Part shown: one piece after another, positions 19,299 through 28,005 of the stretch
How positions within the stretch are numbered: position 1 is the first letter of the stretch
How the letters are laid out: the number at the start of each line of letters is the position of its first letter
DNA from: CAWHYG01 sp963833505
GTDB lineage: Bacteria; Eisenbacteria; RBG-16-71-46; CAIMUX01
DNA length: 64,000 nt
Assembly: GCA_963833505.1 (NCBI GenBank)
Contig: CAWHYG010000007.1
Span: 2,389,572-2,453,571 of the forward strand
Direction: 5' to 3'
The notes under the pieces: generated by a model
What the model was told of the DNA's origin: nothing
Seen by the model: the letters and a program-made list of their open reading frames with translations, nothing else
Databases searched by the model: none
Program-made: the position numbers and the translations under genes

Positions 19299-21558
19299 TC
19301 AGCCCGTCTTTTCGATCAGCCGGGAAAGCGCGGCTCGATCGGCCTGGAGCAGCTCGGCGACCCGATCCCGGTTGACCTCCGCCACGATGATCTGGCCGAC
19401 TTCGTTGTGGACGTCGGTGTATAGCCCGTGGCTCTTCATCTTCTGCGTCTGGTAGTGATTGTCGTCGGTCGGGCTGACATAATGCACCCAGGCCGCCTTG
19501 TAACGGTGAATCAGGAAGAGGTGGACCAATGTCATCAATCGCTTCCTGCGCAGCGCTTCATCGAACGTGTTCTGATCGCGCACCGAAAGGATTCCCCGGT
19601 CCTTCCGATCGTGGATTTCCGCGAAGACGATGTTGGCCAGCTTCTCCCCGACGTCCCGGGTGATACTCAGCTCGAGCAGCTCCGAACCGGAAGTATGAGG
19701 GCGCAGCTCGACGCGCATGGCCTTCGTGATCCCGTGGTATTCGCGCCACTGGACCAGCCATTCCTCCAGCAGCTTCGTGGGCACCTCTGTCTGCACCAGA
19801 ATGCTGGGCCTGCGTGGATCCCTTGCCCATGGCCATGGTCGTCGCGGTGCGGCCCGTCGATGCGGTCAGGGCGCCGTCAAGGCGGGGACCGCCGACGAGG
19901 GTCTGCGGCGTCCGGTAGGGGGAGTCGGTGAGGCGGAACTGCCGTTGGAGGCGGGCCAGGGCAAGCATGCCGTCCTCCCGCAGGGCCGTGGCGAACTCCT
20001 CGCCGGCCAGCCCGTCGATCTGGTGCCCCCCGTAGGTGATGAAGTTGAACACGTAGCCCAGCTTCCCCAGCTCCTGCGGAAACCGGCGCATCTCCTCGTC
20101 GCTCATGCCCGTCGTGTCCCAGTTGAACGAGGGAGAGAGATTGTACGCCAGCATCTTCTCCGGGTAGACCGCGTGCATCGCACCAGAGAACCTCCTGGCG
20201 TCCTCGAGGTTCGCCGTCTTGGTCTCCATCCAGACGAGGTCCACGAAGGGAGCGGCGGCGAGCGACCTGGCGATGGCGTAGTCGATCCCGGCCCGGATCT
20301 GGTAGTAACCGTCCGGGGTCTTCGGCAGCTCGGGATCCCAAATGACCTGGATCCCCAGCGATCGGGCCTTCTCGCGCGCCGCGAAGAGCGAACAGCGGTC
20401 AGCGAAGCCGAGCCACTCCTCGACGGTCATCTCGAACCTTTGCCCCTCCGAGGCCAGGAAGGCCATCACCTGGGCAACCGCGTCCGCATAGGTCTTGAGG
20501 CCCGCCTCCGATTGCCAGGCCTCGGCATAGTGGGCGCCGAGCTTTTCGAGGGCCGCGTCGATGGATCCCTCTCCGTCCCGGAGGAGACTCCTGGCCGCGT
20601 CGTCCACCCTCGCTCCAAGCCCGGTACGGTCGAGCCACGCGCCGGCAGCCTGGTACTCGCTGGTCGAGAGGGCGTAGGTGAGATGCCCGCGGATCGCCTG
20701 GACCCCGGAATCGAAGAGACGCTTCATGATACAGAGGTAGCCGGCCTTGTAGGTCGGCAGATCGACGTTGGTCGCGCCGAGGATGAAGGGCTGATCCCGT
20801 TCGTCACTCCGACTGTCGATGAAGGTCGCCGCCTCCGCGTCGGTGCGGGCGATGATGATTCCGGGAACCCCCATCACGTCGAGCTGGAATCGGGCCGCGT
20901 TGAGCCTCTTGATCTGCTCGTCCTCGGCCACGAGCACCTTGCCGCCCTGGTGGCCGCACTTCTTCACTCCCGGCTTCTGGTCCTCGATGTGGAAGCCGGG
21001 CACACCGACCTCAACGAACCTGCGGACCAGGTTGCGCACGTGGGCATCGCCGCCGTGGCCGGTGTCGGCATCCGCGATGATGAACGGCCGGTAGTCGACC
21101 GGCTGGTTCGCGGCCTGCTGCTCCCTCGACATGCGGGAGCGGGCGAAATGCTGATTCCGGTCGGCTGCGAGAAGCGCCCGGACGATCGGAGCGGCCTCGT
21201 CGGGAACCTGGCTCAACGGATAGCTCGCAAGATCGGAGCCCGGGTCCTCGGATCCAGATCCCTTTGCTGAAGTCGCCCATCCCCCCAGATAGATCCCTTC
21301 GATGCCCAGGCGCTTCATGGCCACCGCCTGTCCCGGCGAGTATGGGCCGAACGTGGTGATCGACTTCCGACTCGCGAACAGCTCACGCAGGCGCGGGTGG
21401 AACTCCTCGGCGGCGTTTCGGGCGACAGGATGGTCGGCGGCAATCGTTCCCCGCTGCTCCGCCACCTGACGAGGGGTATGCAGGCGCGTGATTCCCGCGA
21501 AGCGCGGCCCGGCAAACCACTCCGCGATCTCCTGAATCTGTTCCTCGAATCGAGCCAT
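19299..21558 (-). pseudogene. aceA: Isocitrate lyase, one frameshift near the 3' third
   Basis: The first enzyme of the glyoxylate shunt, splitting isocitrate into glyoxylate and succinate. The catalytic 'KKCGHQGGKV' motif is present and the total length, about 752 residues, fits the long (ICL2-like) form rather than the 430-residue E. coli type. The reading frame breaks at about base 19800: after 'MGKGSTQAQH' the frame loses homology, while the next frame continues at 'VQTEVPTKLLEEW' to the end. Removing one A (T on the coding strand) at 19800-19801 restores a continuous protein. It follows malate synthase by 9 bases in the same operon. Because the rest is intact, a sequencing error is as likely as a real mutation. 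Start at 21558 (ATG GCT CGA) with an AGAGGGA site upstream. Confidence 0.85.
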
Positions 21559-21567
21559 CGGAAGCAC

Positions 21568-23523
21568 CTATCCCTCTCGCCGCGCCGTGGGCGCAGCCTG
21601 GAAATCCAGATTCTCCGTAATCCTCCGTCCGTGGGCACGAAACGCGTCCAGGTAGAGCCGGATCCGCCTCTCGGCTTCCATCAGGTCGGTTCCGTCCAGA
21701 TTCATGTTCAGGAGATCGATGTACCAGGGCGCCTTCGAAGGATCCAAAACGTAGGCGGCCGCGATCCCCCGGGCGATCGGCAGCGTCGTCGCCTTGGAGT
21801 CGTCGTGCACGTCGCGGTTTCCGGCCCGGAGCAGCTTCTCGTACTCCTCTTCGAGGAGACGCCGGAAGGTCTCCTCCGTAAAACGATCCCCCGCCCGCAG
21901 CCCGGTCGCGGGATCGTCGTCGGTGAGCGGCGCGCCCTTGTGCAGCCACTCCCACAGGATGCTCAGACGGATCTCGCCCGTCGCCATGTCCTCCATCAGA
22001 TAGAGCACGTCATCGTTTCCGAAGAAGTCGGCCGGTTTGAGGGCCGCCGCCTGGAAGCCTTGCAGGAAGGCGTTGCCATACTGCAGCGCGACGCTCAGCA
22101 GGTCGCGGCCTCCGCGCACGGTGCGCGGCGCCGGCTCGAGCAGCATCAGCCCGGCCGCGTCCTCCTCCCGGTAGGTCAGCGGCGGGAAGCTGCGGCCCAG
22201 TTGATTGTCCTCATCAGCGCGCTCCCAGACCGGCCGGACGATGTGGACCATCTTCCAGTGAGCGACCCATTTCCCGCTGGCCCCGGCACGCTGCTCCCGT
22301 TCGGCTCCGGCCACCGCTTTCGCCATTCCGCTCTGGACCCCCGCCTCCGAGCCCACGGGGATGTTCGGCTCCATGCCTCCCTGCCAGAGCGCGCAACGGC
22401 CGTTGCGGTCGGGGGTGTTGACCGCGCGGCGGACCCGATCCTCGTAGTTGCGCATGTAACCGTAGGTCATCGTGATCGCATCGATGTTCGGGTTCACGAA
22501 ACCGGCGTCCCAAGCGAGGGCATCGGCCACGCTGTTGATGTAGTCCCACCGGCCGGTGTTGAATCCCACAAAGTGCGGCGACAGGGCCGCGCGGATCTCC
22601 ATCAGCTGGAAGCTGGCCTCGAGCTGCTCGACCAGGACGTAGGTTTTGATCGTCCCGGGGGCAAGACCGAGGTGCGCTTCCAGGGCCAGGAGCATCTCGT
22701 TCCAGAGCGAGGCCTCGTCCGCGGTCTGGATCTTCGGCAGGTAGAGGACGATCGACGCCCCCGCCTTCCGCAGGGCCTGGTGGGTGTTGGTGACGTAGAG
22801 CGCCAGGTCGACGATGGAGGCCCCAAGGCCGGTGCCGTCGGCGCAGCGGATATGCCGGTCGTCGAGGTGGAGGCCTCGAGTGCGAAAGATCCAGGCTGTG
22901 AAATCGAGCTGCCGCCTCCAGTCCTCGATGATGCGGCGACCGAAGAACCGCTCCGCCCAGGCATTCATCTCCCCGGCGACATCTTCGGCCACCGAGAGGA
23001 AGATGGGCTGGCGATGGATGGCGAGCCTGAGGTTCCTCAGGTTGTCGAGCGACATCGCTTGGATCTGCCCGAGAGCGTCCTCGCCGTCGAACATCCAGCC
23101 GTCCGCGCCCGAGAGCAGGGCGTAAGCGACGTTGCGGATGCTCTTCTCCACCGGTTCGCGCGGCTTGGCGGCGGGACCGGTCCCCTGGATCCACTGACGG
23201 CGCAGGTCCGGCGGGATCTCGCCGCCGTCGAACCACCCCTCCCTGGCCTCGCGCACCGTCAGCGTGGTGCGACCGATGGTAACCGCGGGGTCGAGAAAAG
23301 CGATCTTCTCGCCGCCGCGCTGCCGATTCGCGCGCCGCGCGATCCGATCCCTCATGAGGGCGATCCGGTGTTCATTGAAGGCCGCCAGGACCTGGACGGC
23401 CTCGACCGCCTGGGGGGACAGGATCTCCGAGTAGGTCTCCCTCAGCCCGTCGCGGAATTGCGGGATCGGACCGCCGTGGGCGCCGCTCGCGGTCCGAGCC
23501 GGCCGATTCTCATCCAATTTCAT
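21568..23523 (-). CDS. aceB: Malate synthase
   Basis: A 652-residue malate synthase, which condenses glyoxylate with acetyl-CoA to malate, the second step of the glyoxylate shunt. The start at 23523 follows GAGGAG and drops an upstream 48-residue extension that lacks homology. Family segments include 'GWMFDGEDALGQ', 'LYLPKIQTADEASLWNEM', 'VLVEQLEASFQLMEI', 'FNTGRWDYINS' and, near the C-terminus, 'LFxxWL'-type helices. It lies directly upstream of isocitrate lyase on the same strand, with 9 bases between, and downstream of a SorC-like regulator. The three genes form an operon allowing growth on acetate or fatty acids. Whether it belongs to type A or an intermediate form cannot be settled by eye; its length lies between the two main types. 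Confidence 0.9.
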   Translation of the reverse strand: MKLDENRPARTASGAHGGPIPQFRDGLRETYSEILSPQAVEAVQVLAAFNEHRIALMRDRIARRANRQRGGEKIAFLDPAVTIGRTTLTVREAREGWFDGGEIPPDLRRQWIQGTGPAAKPREPVEKSIRNVAYALLSGADGWMFDGEDALGQIQAMSLDNLRNLRLAIHRQPIFLSVAEDVAGEMNAWAERFFGRRIIEDWRRQLDFTAWIFRTRGLHLDDRHIRCADGTGLGASIVDLALYVTNTHQALRKAGASIVLYLPKIQTADEASLWNEMLLALEAHLGLAPGTIKTYVLVEQLEASFQLMEIRAALSPHFVGFNTGRWDYINSVADALAWDAGFVNPNIDAITMTYGYMRNYEDRVRRAVNTPDRNGRCALWQGGMEPNIPVGSEAGVQSGMAKAVAGAEREQRAGASGKWVAHWKMVHIVRPVWERADEDNQLGRSFPPLTYREEDAAGLMLLEPAPRTVRGGRDLLSVALQYGNAFLQGFQAAALKPADFFGNDDVLYLMEDMATGEIRLSILWEWLHKGAPLTDDDPATGLRAGDRFTEETFRRLLEEEYEKLLRAGNRDVHDDSKATTLPIARGIAAAYVLDPSKAPWYIDLLNMNLDGTDLMEAERRIRLYLDAFRAHGRRITENLDFQAAPTARREG

Positions 23524-23753
23524 CCGCACTCCTCGTTGGTTTGCCACGTTCTGCACGAACGCCGAATCCGGGTCGCCGCCGGCGGGACGTGAGCGCGCAA
23601 GGAGGACGGGTCCAGCTCCGGGACCGGTGATCGAACGCAGACTCCAGCGACAAGGGGCACGGCGCAAAGGCCGGTTATTGTCGGATCGAGACGAACGGGC
23701 GAACCCGATACCTTACATTTCGTCTGCCGGAGCAGCAACCGGATTGGCTTCGA

Positions 23754-24848
23754 TCAAGGGGCCCCTTGCGATGCGTCCGGCCGCCCCGCCAACGTGCTCC
23801 GGATCAGGTCCTCCCCGGACCCCCGGTCCAGCACGAGGTCGGACCATACATGCAGGGACTCGTTGGTCAGTAGAGGAGCCAGCGCGTCCGTCTTGTACTT
23901 TCCGCACTCTCCGCAAGGGGCGCAGAGCAGCACGATCCGAGTGCCTCGCTGCCTCATGGCGCACAGCTCCTCAAGCTCGAAGAGAGTGACCGGCACCATG
24001 CCCCGGCCGAACTTGACCGGTCCAGAGTTCGAAAACGGCAGAAGCTGGACGTCCCCAACCCAGTTCCCGCCGGCCACATGCAACGGTTCGCGCGGCAGGC
24101 CTGGATGGTGGGCGTAAAGGTTGAGATATCCATGCTCATCCTGCCGGCTGGCCATGCTCGTGAGCACGATATCAATCCTGTGCCGCATTTCCAACGCGGC
24201 CTTGACCAGGGGATGTTTCCGGACCTGCTTCAGCTCGTTCGCGGTCACGATCGGCTCGGCGTTCAGGCCGATGAACTCAACCTGGGGCACGACCTCGAAG
24301 AAGTAGCTCAACCAGGAAAGAGGATTCTCCCGCGCATGAGGAGAAAAGGCGGGAGTCAGAGCGTGAATGAACAGGGTCTTGAGCCGGAACTCCTGGCGGA
24401 GCAGCGCGGCGAGGTACTTGCACACTCTGGCCGTGGTGCTTCCTACTCCGAGACCGAGGTGAATCTGCGGAAGTCCCGACGTCTTGATCTTCTCGCGGAT
24501 GATCCGTGCGACGACCTGGGCTCCGGCAAAGGCGATATCCTCCCGGATTCCCTCGTTGCTGCTGAACTCCACGACGTGAACCTGTCCCTGGTTGGGGAAG
24601 GCGCCGATCTGCCTCTCGATGATCAAGTTGCGTGGAGGAACCAGCATGACGAGCCGGTTGCTGATCGACTCACGCAGAAGCACGTAGACCTGCTCCCGGG
24701 AGATCTCTATGTCGTATCGCTCGCGGGCGAGAACGACGACCTGATCGGCCGTGCGTGGCCTCTCGGGAGGCACGCGGACGAACAGGTCGGTGATCCTGTA
24801 GGCCACGGCTCGGCGGTCGTCGGCGCTGAGATCCTTCAGTCTGGTCAT
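23754..24848 (-). CDS. SorC/DeoR-type effector-binding transcriptional regulator
   Basis: A 364-residue regulator. The start at 24848 (MTRLKDLS) follows GAAGGGG; the longer frame adds residues without a site. Residues 1-75 form a helix-turn-helix region ('TADQVVVLARERYDIEISREQVYVLLRE'-type segment, described here in parts). The remainder resembles the SorC sugar-binding domain: 'LGLGVGSTTARVCKYLAALL' carries the phosphate-sugar binding loop, and 'IDIVLTSMASRQDEHGYL' follows. Such proteins respond to phosphorylated metabolites. Its position, first in the run regulator-malate synthase-isocitrate lyase, suggests that it controls the glyoxylate shunt. A palindrome 66 bases upstream could be its operator. 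The effector is unknown. Confidence 0.7.
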   Translation of the reverse strand: MTRLKDLSADDRRAVAYRITDLFVRVPPERPRTADQVVVLARERYDIEISREQVYVLLRESISNRLVMLVPPRNLIIERQIGAFPNQGQVHVVEFSSNEGIREDIAFAGAQVVARIIREKIKTSGLPQIHLGLGVGSTTARVCKYLAALLRQEFRLKTLFIHALTPAFSPHARENPLSWLSYFFEVVPQVEFIGLNAEPIVTANELKQVRKHPLVKAALEMRHRIDIVLTSMASRQDEHGYLNLYAHHPGLPREPLHVAGGNWVGDVQLLPFSNSGPVKFGRGMVPVTLFELEELCAMRQRGTRIVLLCAPCGECGKYKTDALAPLLTNESLHVWSDLVLDRGSGEDLIRSTLAGRPDASQGAP

Positions 24849-24913
24849 TGCGGCACGCCCCTTCAAGAAGGTCCCGGAAGGCAAGGATACAGTTCGTCCC
24901 GATCGGCCGAAGT

Positions 24914-24926
24914 GTACCGAAGGTAC
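24914..24926. promoter_or_regulatory. Palindrome upstream of the SorC-like regulator
   Basis: A perfect inverted repeat GTACC-GAA-GGTAC sits 66 bases before the regulator start, in the spacer shared with the divergent GGE-peptide gene. A regulator binding site is plausible but rests on one short palindrome. Confidence 0.3.
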
Positions 24927-25141
24927 CAGTTCCATTCGACGGTGGTCAACCGTTCTAACCTATTGTGCGAACGATATTTGGCTAGGCGGCGCCGGTTCGC
25001 CTCGCTAGAGTGCGGCTCAGCTTCCGGCGCCGGCAGAGGGCCGAACCGCCGATGTCGACGACGGAGAAGCCGGGTCGAGGATGTAGCGCCGGCCTTCGCT
25101 TCGGGACGCCGATGCGAAGTCCAAACGGGAGGATCGTCAGC

Positions 25142-25369
25142 ATGCAACCAGAGGTCGAGGAACTCATCGCCACCGAGGTCGAGGAACTCATTGCCACCGC
25201 GAAGCCAGCCGTACACAGGCACGCAACCTGGTCCTTGTCCGAGCGCACGGACGACATCTTTCTCTGTCCGTCCGTTCTCGGGCTCGGGCTCGGGTTCAGC
25301 CTGAGCGATCGGCTCAGCTCTGATCCCGAGGCCTTCATGCAGGGGCAGCGGCAGCCCGGCGGCGAGTAA
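25142..25369 (+). CDS. 75-residue protein ending Gly-Gly-Glu, candidate Pup-like modifier
   Basis: A small protein starting at 25142 after GGGAGGA (about 8-base spacing) and ending 72 bases before the PafA/Dop-like gene. It ends QRQPGGE at the stop. Pup, the actinobacterial protein modifier, ends GGE or GGQ, and its terminal Glu is what PafA attaches to lysines; the same tail beside a PafA homologue is the main reason for this call. The N-terminus holds an in-frame 24-base duplication giving EVEELIAT twice, an acidic helical stretch loosely like Pup's coiled region. Residues 38-58 are unusually hydrophobic (IFLCPSVLGLGLGFSL) for Pup, so it may instead be a ribosomal-type peptide substrate. 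No homology beyond the tail was recognised. Expression is inferred from the ribosome site and position only. Confidence 0.55.
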   Translation: MQPEVEELIATEVEELIATAKPAVHRHATWSLSERTDDIFLCPSVLGLGLGFSLSDRLSSDPEAFMQGQRQPGGE

Positions 25370-25441
25370 TCGGGCATCGCACCGCGACGGCTCCGGGCTC
25401 CGCCTCGGGGCCCGGATCCGTCTGCGCAGGGGGGACGACCG

Positions 25442-27940
25442 ATGCGGATGGGCGTGGAAACCGAGTTCGCCATCCTGGGCAGCGACTACCGGCGGCCGGC
25501 GGAGCAGATCCAGAAGCAGGTCGAGCAAAGCCACCGTCATCTGCGTTCTACCAGGTCAGGGGTCTTCCTCGAGAACGGTGCGCGGGTTTATATCGATCAA
25601 GGTCCGCTCAACGAGTATAGCACAGCGGAGGTCGAGGACCCGCTCTCTCTGGTGCGGTCGGAGCTGGCCGGTCGAGCGCTCATGGCCGCCGCGGCCAAAC
25701 GTGCCGGCCACGTGTTGCTCTGCTCCCACGTCCATTTCAGCACCGGTTACACCTCGGGCCACCACGAGAACTACGAGGTTCAGCGGCCGTTCGAGCAGCC
25801 CGCCCTCGTGGCCCTGGAATCACACCTCGCCACGCGCATCATCTTCTCCGGCGGCGGGGGCCCCCACCCTCGGCACCTCGGCGTGCGCGTCGTCCTGTCA
25901 CCACGGGCTTGCGTCACCGTGTCCTCGAGCAGCCGGCAGGGAAGATCGGGAAAGGCCATGGTCTATCGCAAACCGGACGACTGCGGCCCAGGACACCGCT
26001 TGCACGTCATGAGCGGCGAGAGCTTGTTATGCCCTCGCGCCAGCTGGTTGAAGTACGGCTCCACCGCACTCGTGGCCCTGGCTCTGGACCGGGAACTCCT
26101 GGATCCGGCCCCTTGGTCGCTCGAGGATCCGTTGCACGCTCTCCATGCCGTCAATCGCGACCTGGAGTTTCGCCGGCGGCTGACCCTCCTCGATGGAACG
26201 CGACTGACCGCCATCGAGTTGCAGCGGAGGTTCCTGGATGGCCTCGCGGGTGTGCGAGGCGCGCTGCCGTCGTGGAGCGGCCCCCTCCTTCAGGCGTGGC
26301 ACTCGATGCTTGATGGCCTCGAGGCTCGGGATGAACGCCTCTACCGCATGGTGGATTGGCTTCTCTACTGGCGGCTTTGGGCGACTCTCGCGAACGAGTG
26401 CGGGATCGATCCTGCCGAGGTCGGGCATCCTCTGACCACGATCTTCCCCTCGGGGAGTACGCCCTTGGACTCGGAGTCGGAGATCGATGGGGAGATCCAG
26501 GACGAGGTCACGAGGGAGTACGGCTTCGACCACGACCTCCTGGCGGAATTGCTGGACCGGGCCATTGCAGGGTTCAGGAACGGAAACCCGGCGCCGGCCC
26601 CAGACGCCGTCGTATCCGAAGCCATGTCCTTGGCCCGCCCGCGCTGCCGGAGGGCGCCGGATGTCGCGATCGTAGACGAGCGGCAGCGAAGGTTGTGCGC
26701 AGCCGCAAGGGAGCTCCACGTTCGGCTGCACGCGCTCAGTGACAGTTCCCCGCTCGTCGACCTGGCCGCCGCCGGCTGGATCGAGAAGACGCTGCCCGGG
26801 CTGGATGAAAAGAGCATCGAGCAGGCAATGGTCTCGCCGCCCGCCGGCCGGCCGACCCACCGCGCCCGGCTGGTGCGAAGGCTGCGCGGCTCGCGCTGGC
26901 GAGTCTCATGGGATGCGATCCACGACACCGAACGCGAGCGGTGCGCCGAGATCCCGAGTGAGCCGGGGCGGCTGGGCCACCTGCGCTGGCTGCCGGAATC
27001 GCTCGGAGGGCGCTTCCGCCGCGAGCAGCCGGAGGCGGTGGAGAAGCTCCTGGTCGCGATCTCGCAACACTCCGCGCCGGACGATTTCGACCTGTGCTTC
27101 CGCGCCGGTGACTATGTCGAGGCGATCCATCTGGCCGCCGCCAGGAAGGAAGAGATCCAGTACGACCCGGGCACGCTTCACCTCTGCCACGCTCGACTGG
27201 GCCACGCGTCGGGGGCGGAGCGGGAACTGGCCGCTTCTCTGGGGAAGTCGGCCGCGCCGATCGAGAGACTCGTCGGGAGCTTGTTCGGAGAGAGCGCCAT
27301 GGGGCTCGCGCCTCCGGCGGAATCGTGCGCCTCCCTCCTGGCCGAGTGCGAGCCCCTGGTCCGGGCCTTGCCGAAGAATCCCGGCGACACGAGCCACCAT
27401 CGGATCATCGTGGAACATTGCTCCGGGCTGGTCCAGCTGCAGCAGGGTCGGCCGGTCGAGGCGGTGCGGATCCTCCGTCGTTTGATCCGCGACTACGGGC
27501 GCCAATGGCGGCCGCGCATGTACTCGCGCACGGTCTGCCTGCTGGCCGAGGCCCATCGCAGGAACCGCGATCCCGAAGCCGCCCGCCGGGAGCTGTTATT
27601 CGCGGCGCAGATCCATCTGGCGGAGAACCTGCTCGGAGACACAGTCGACCATCTCCTGCCGGTGTTGGCGAAGATCAGCGTTCCAGAAGAGGCAGACCGT
27701 TTGTTGAGAGTGGCTGAGGAAGCCGATCGGCGGCGGGGCCACGAGCTTGCCCTCTGCCGCATTCTCTGTCTGCGCGCACGTCTGTTGCATGAGGCGGGGT
27801 TGCTGCCGGAGATCCGCTCCCTGGCTCGAAGCGTGGAAACGCTTCGTTCGTGCCCACTGATGGCCCGCATCCAAAGCCGGTGGAAGTCCTGGGTGTCGGG
27901 AAAGCGGACCGCGGGCGAGGATGAGTTCTGGGGATTGTAG
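25442..27940 (+). CDS. PafA/Dop-family (Pup ligase/deamidase-like) protein with C-terminal extension
   Basis: An 832-residue member of the glutamine-synthetase-like PafA/Dop family, which couple or remove Pup through an isopeptide bond using ATP. Family marks: 'MGVETEF' (3-9, metal-binding Glu), 'NGARVYIDQGPLNEYSTAE' (45-63; Asp52 aligns with the catalytic Asp), 'GHHENY' (106-111), 'GPGHRLHVMSGES' (182-194), 'WLKYGSTALVALAL' (about 202), and the C-terminal-lobe pattern 'SPPAGRPTHRARLVRRL' followed by 'WRVSWDAIHD'. Known PafA and Dop are 450-510 residues; here residues after about 505 form a 330-residue helical, TPR-like extension. The GGE-ending small gene lies directly upstream. No proteasome, Mpa/ARC ATPase or second family copy is in the window. 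Ligase versus deamidase cannot be decided by eye. Confidence 0.85.
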   Translation: MRMGVETEFAILGSDYRRPAEQIQKQVEQSHRHLRSTRSGVFLENGARVYIDQGPLNEYSTAEVEDPLSLVRSELAGRALMAAAAKRAGHVLLCSHVHFSTGYTSGHHENYEVQRPFEQPALVALESHLATRIIFSGGGGPHPRHLGVRVVLSPRACVTVSSSSRQGRSGKAMVYRKPDDCGPGHRLHVMSGESLLCPRASWLKYGSTALVALALDRELLDPAPWSLEDPLHALHAVNRDLEFRRRLTLLDGTRLTAIELQRRFLDGLAGVRGALPSWSGPLLQAWHSMLDGLEARDERLYRMVDWLLYWRLWATLANECGIDPAEVGHPLTTIFPSGSTPLDSESEIDGEIQDEVTREYGFDHDLLAELLDRAIAGFRNGNPAPAPDAVVSEAMSLARPRCRRAPDVAIVDERQRRLCAAARELHVRLHALSDSSPLVDLAAAGWIEKTLPGLDEKSIEQAMVSPPAGRPTHRARLVRRLRGSRWRVSWDAIHDTERERCAEIPSEPGRLGHLRWLPESLGGRFRREQPEAVEKLLVAISQHSAPDDFDLCFRAGDYVEAIHLAAARKEEIQYDPGTLHLCHARLGHASGAERELAASLGKSAAPIERLVGSLFGESAMGLAPPAESCASLLAECEPLVRALPKNPGDTSHHRIIVEHCSGLVQLQQGRPVEAVRILRRLIRDYGRQWRPRMYSRTVCLLAEAHRRNRDPEAARRELLFAAQIHLAENLLGDTVDHLLPVLAKISVPEEADRLLRVAEEADRRRGHELALCRILCLRARLLHEAGLLPEIRSLARSVETLRSCPLMARIQSRWKSWVSGKRTAGEDEFWGL

Positions 27941-28005
27941 AATCCCCGGGTCCCGGATCACATGGCGGTCGAGGTCAGGCGCGACTCCATCTGGAGCAGG
28001 GGACC

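Noticed and set aside
24078..25304. 408-codon plus-strand frame over the regulator
   Set aside because: Antisense to the SorC-like gene and runs through the spacer; no start site or homology.
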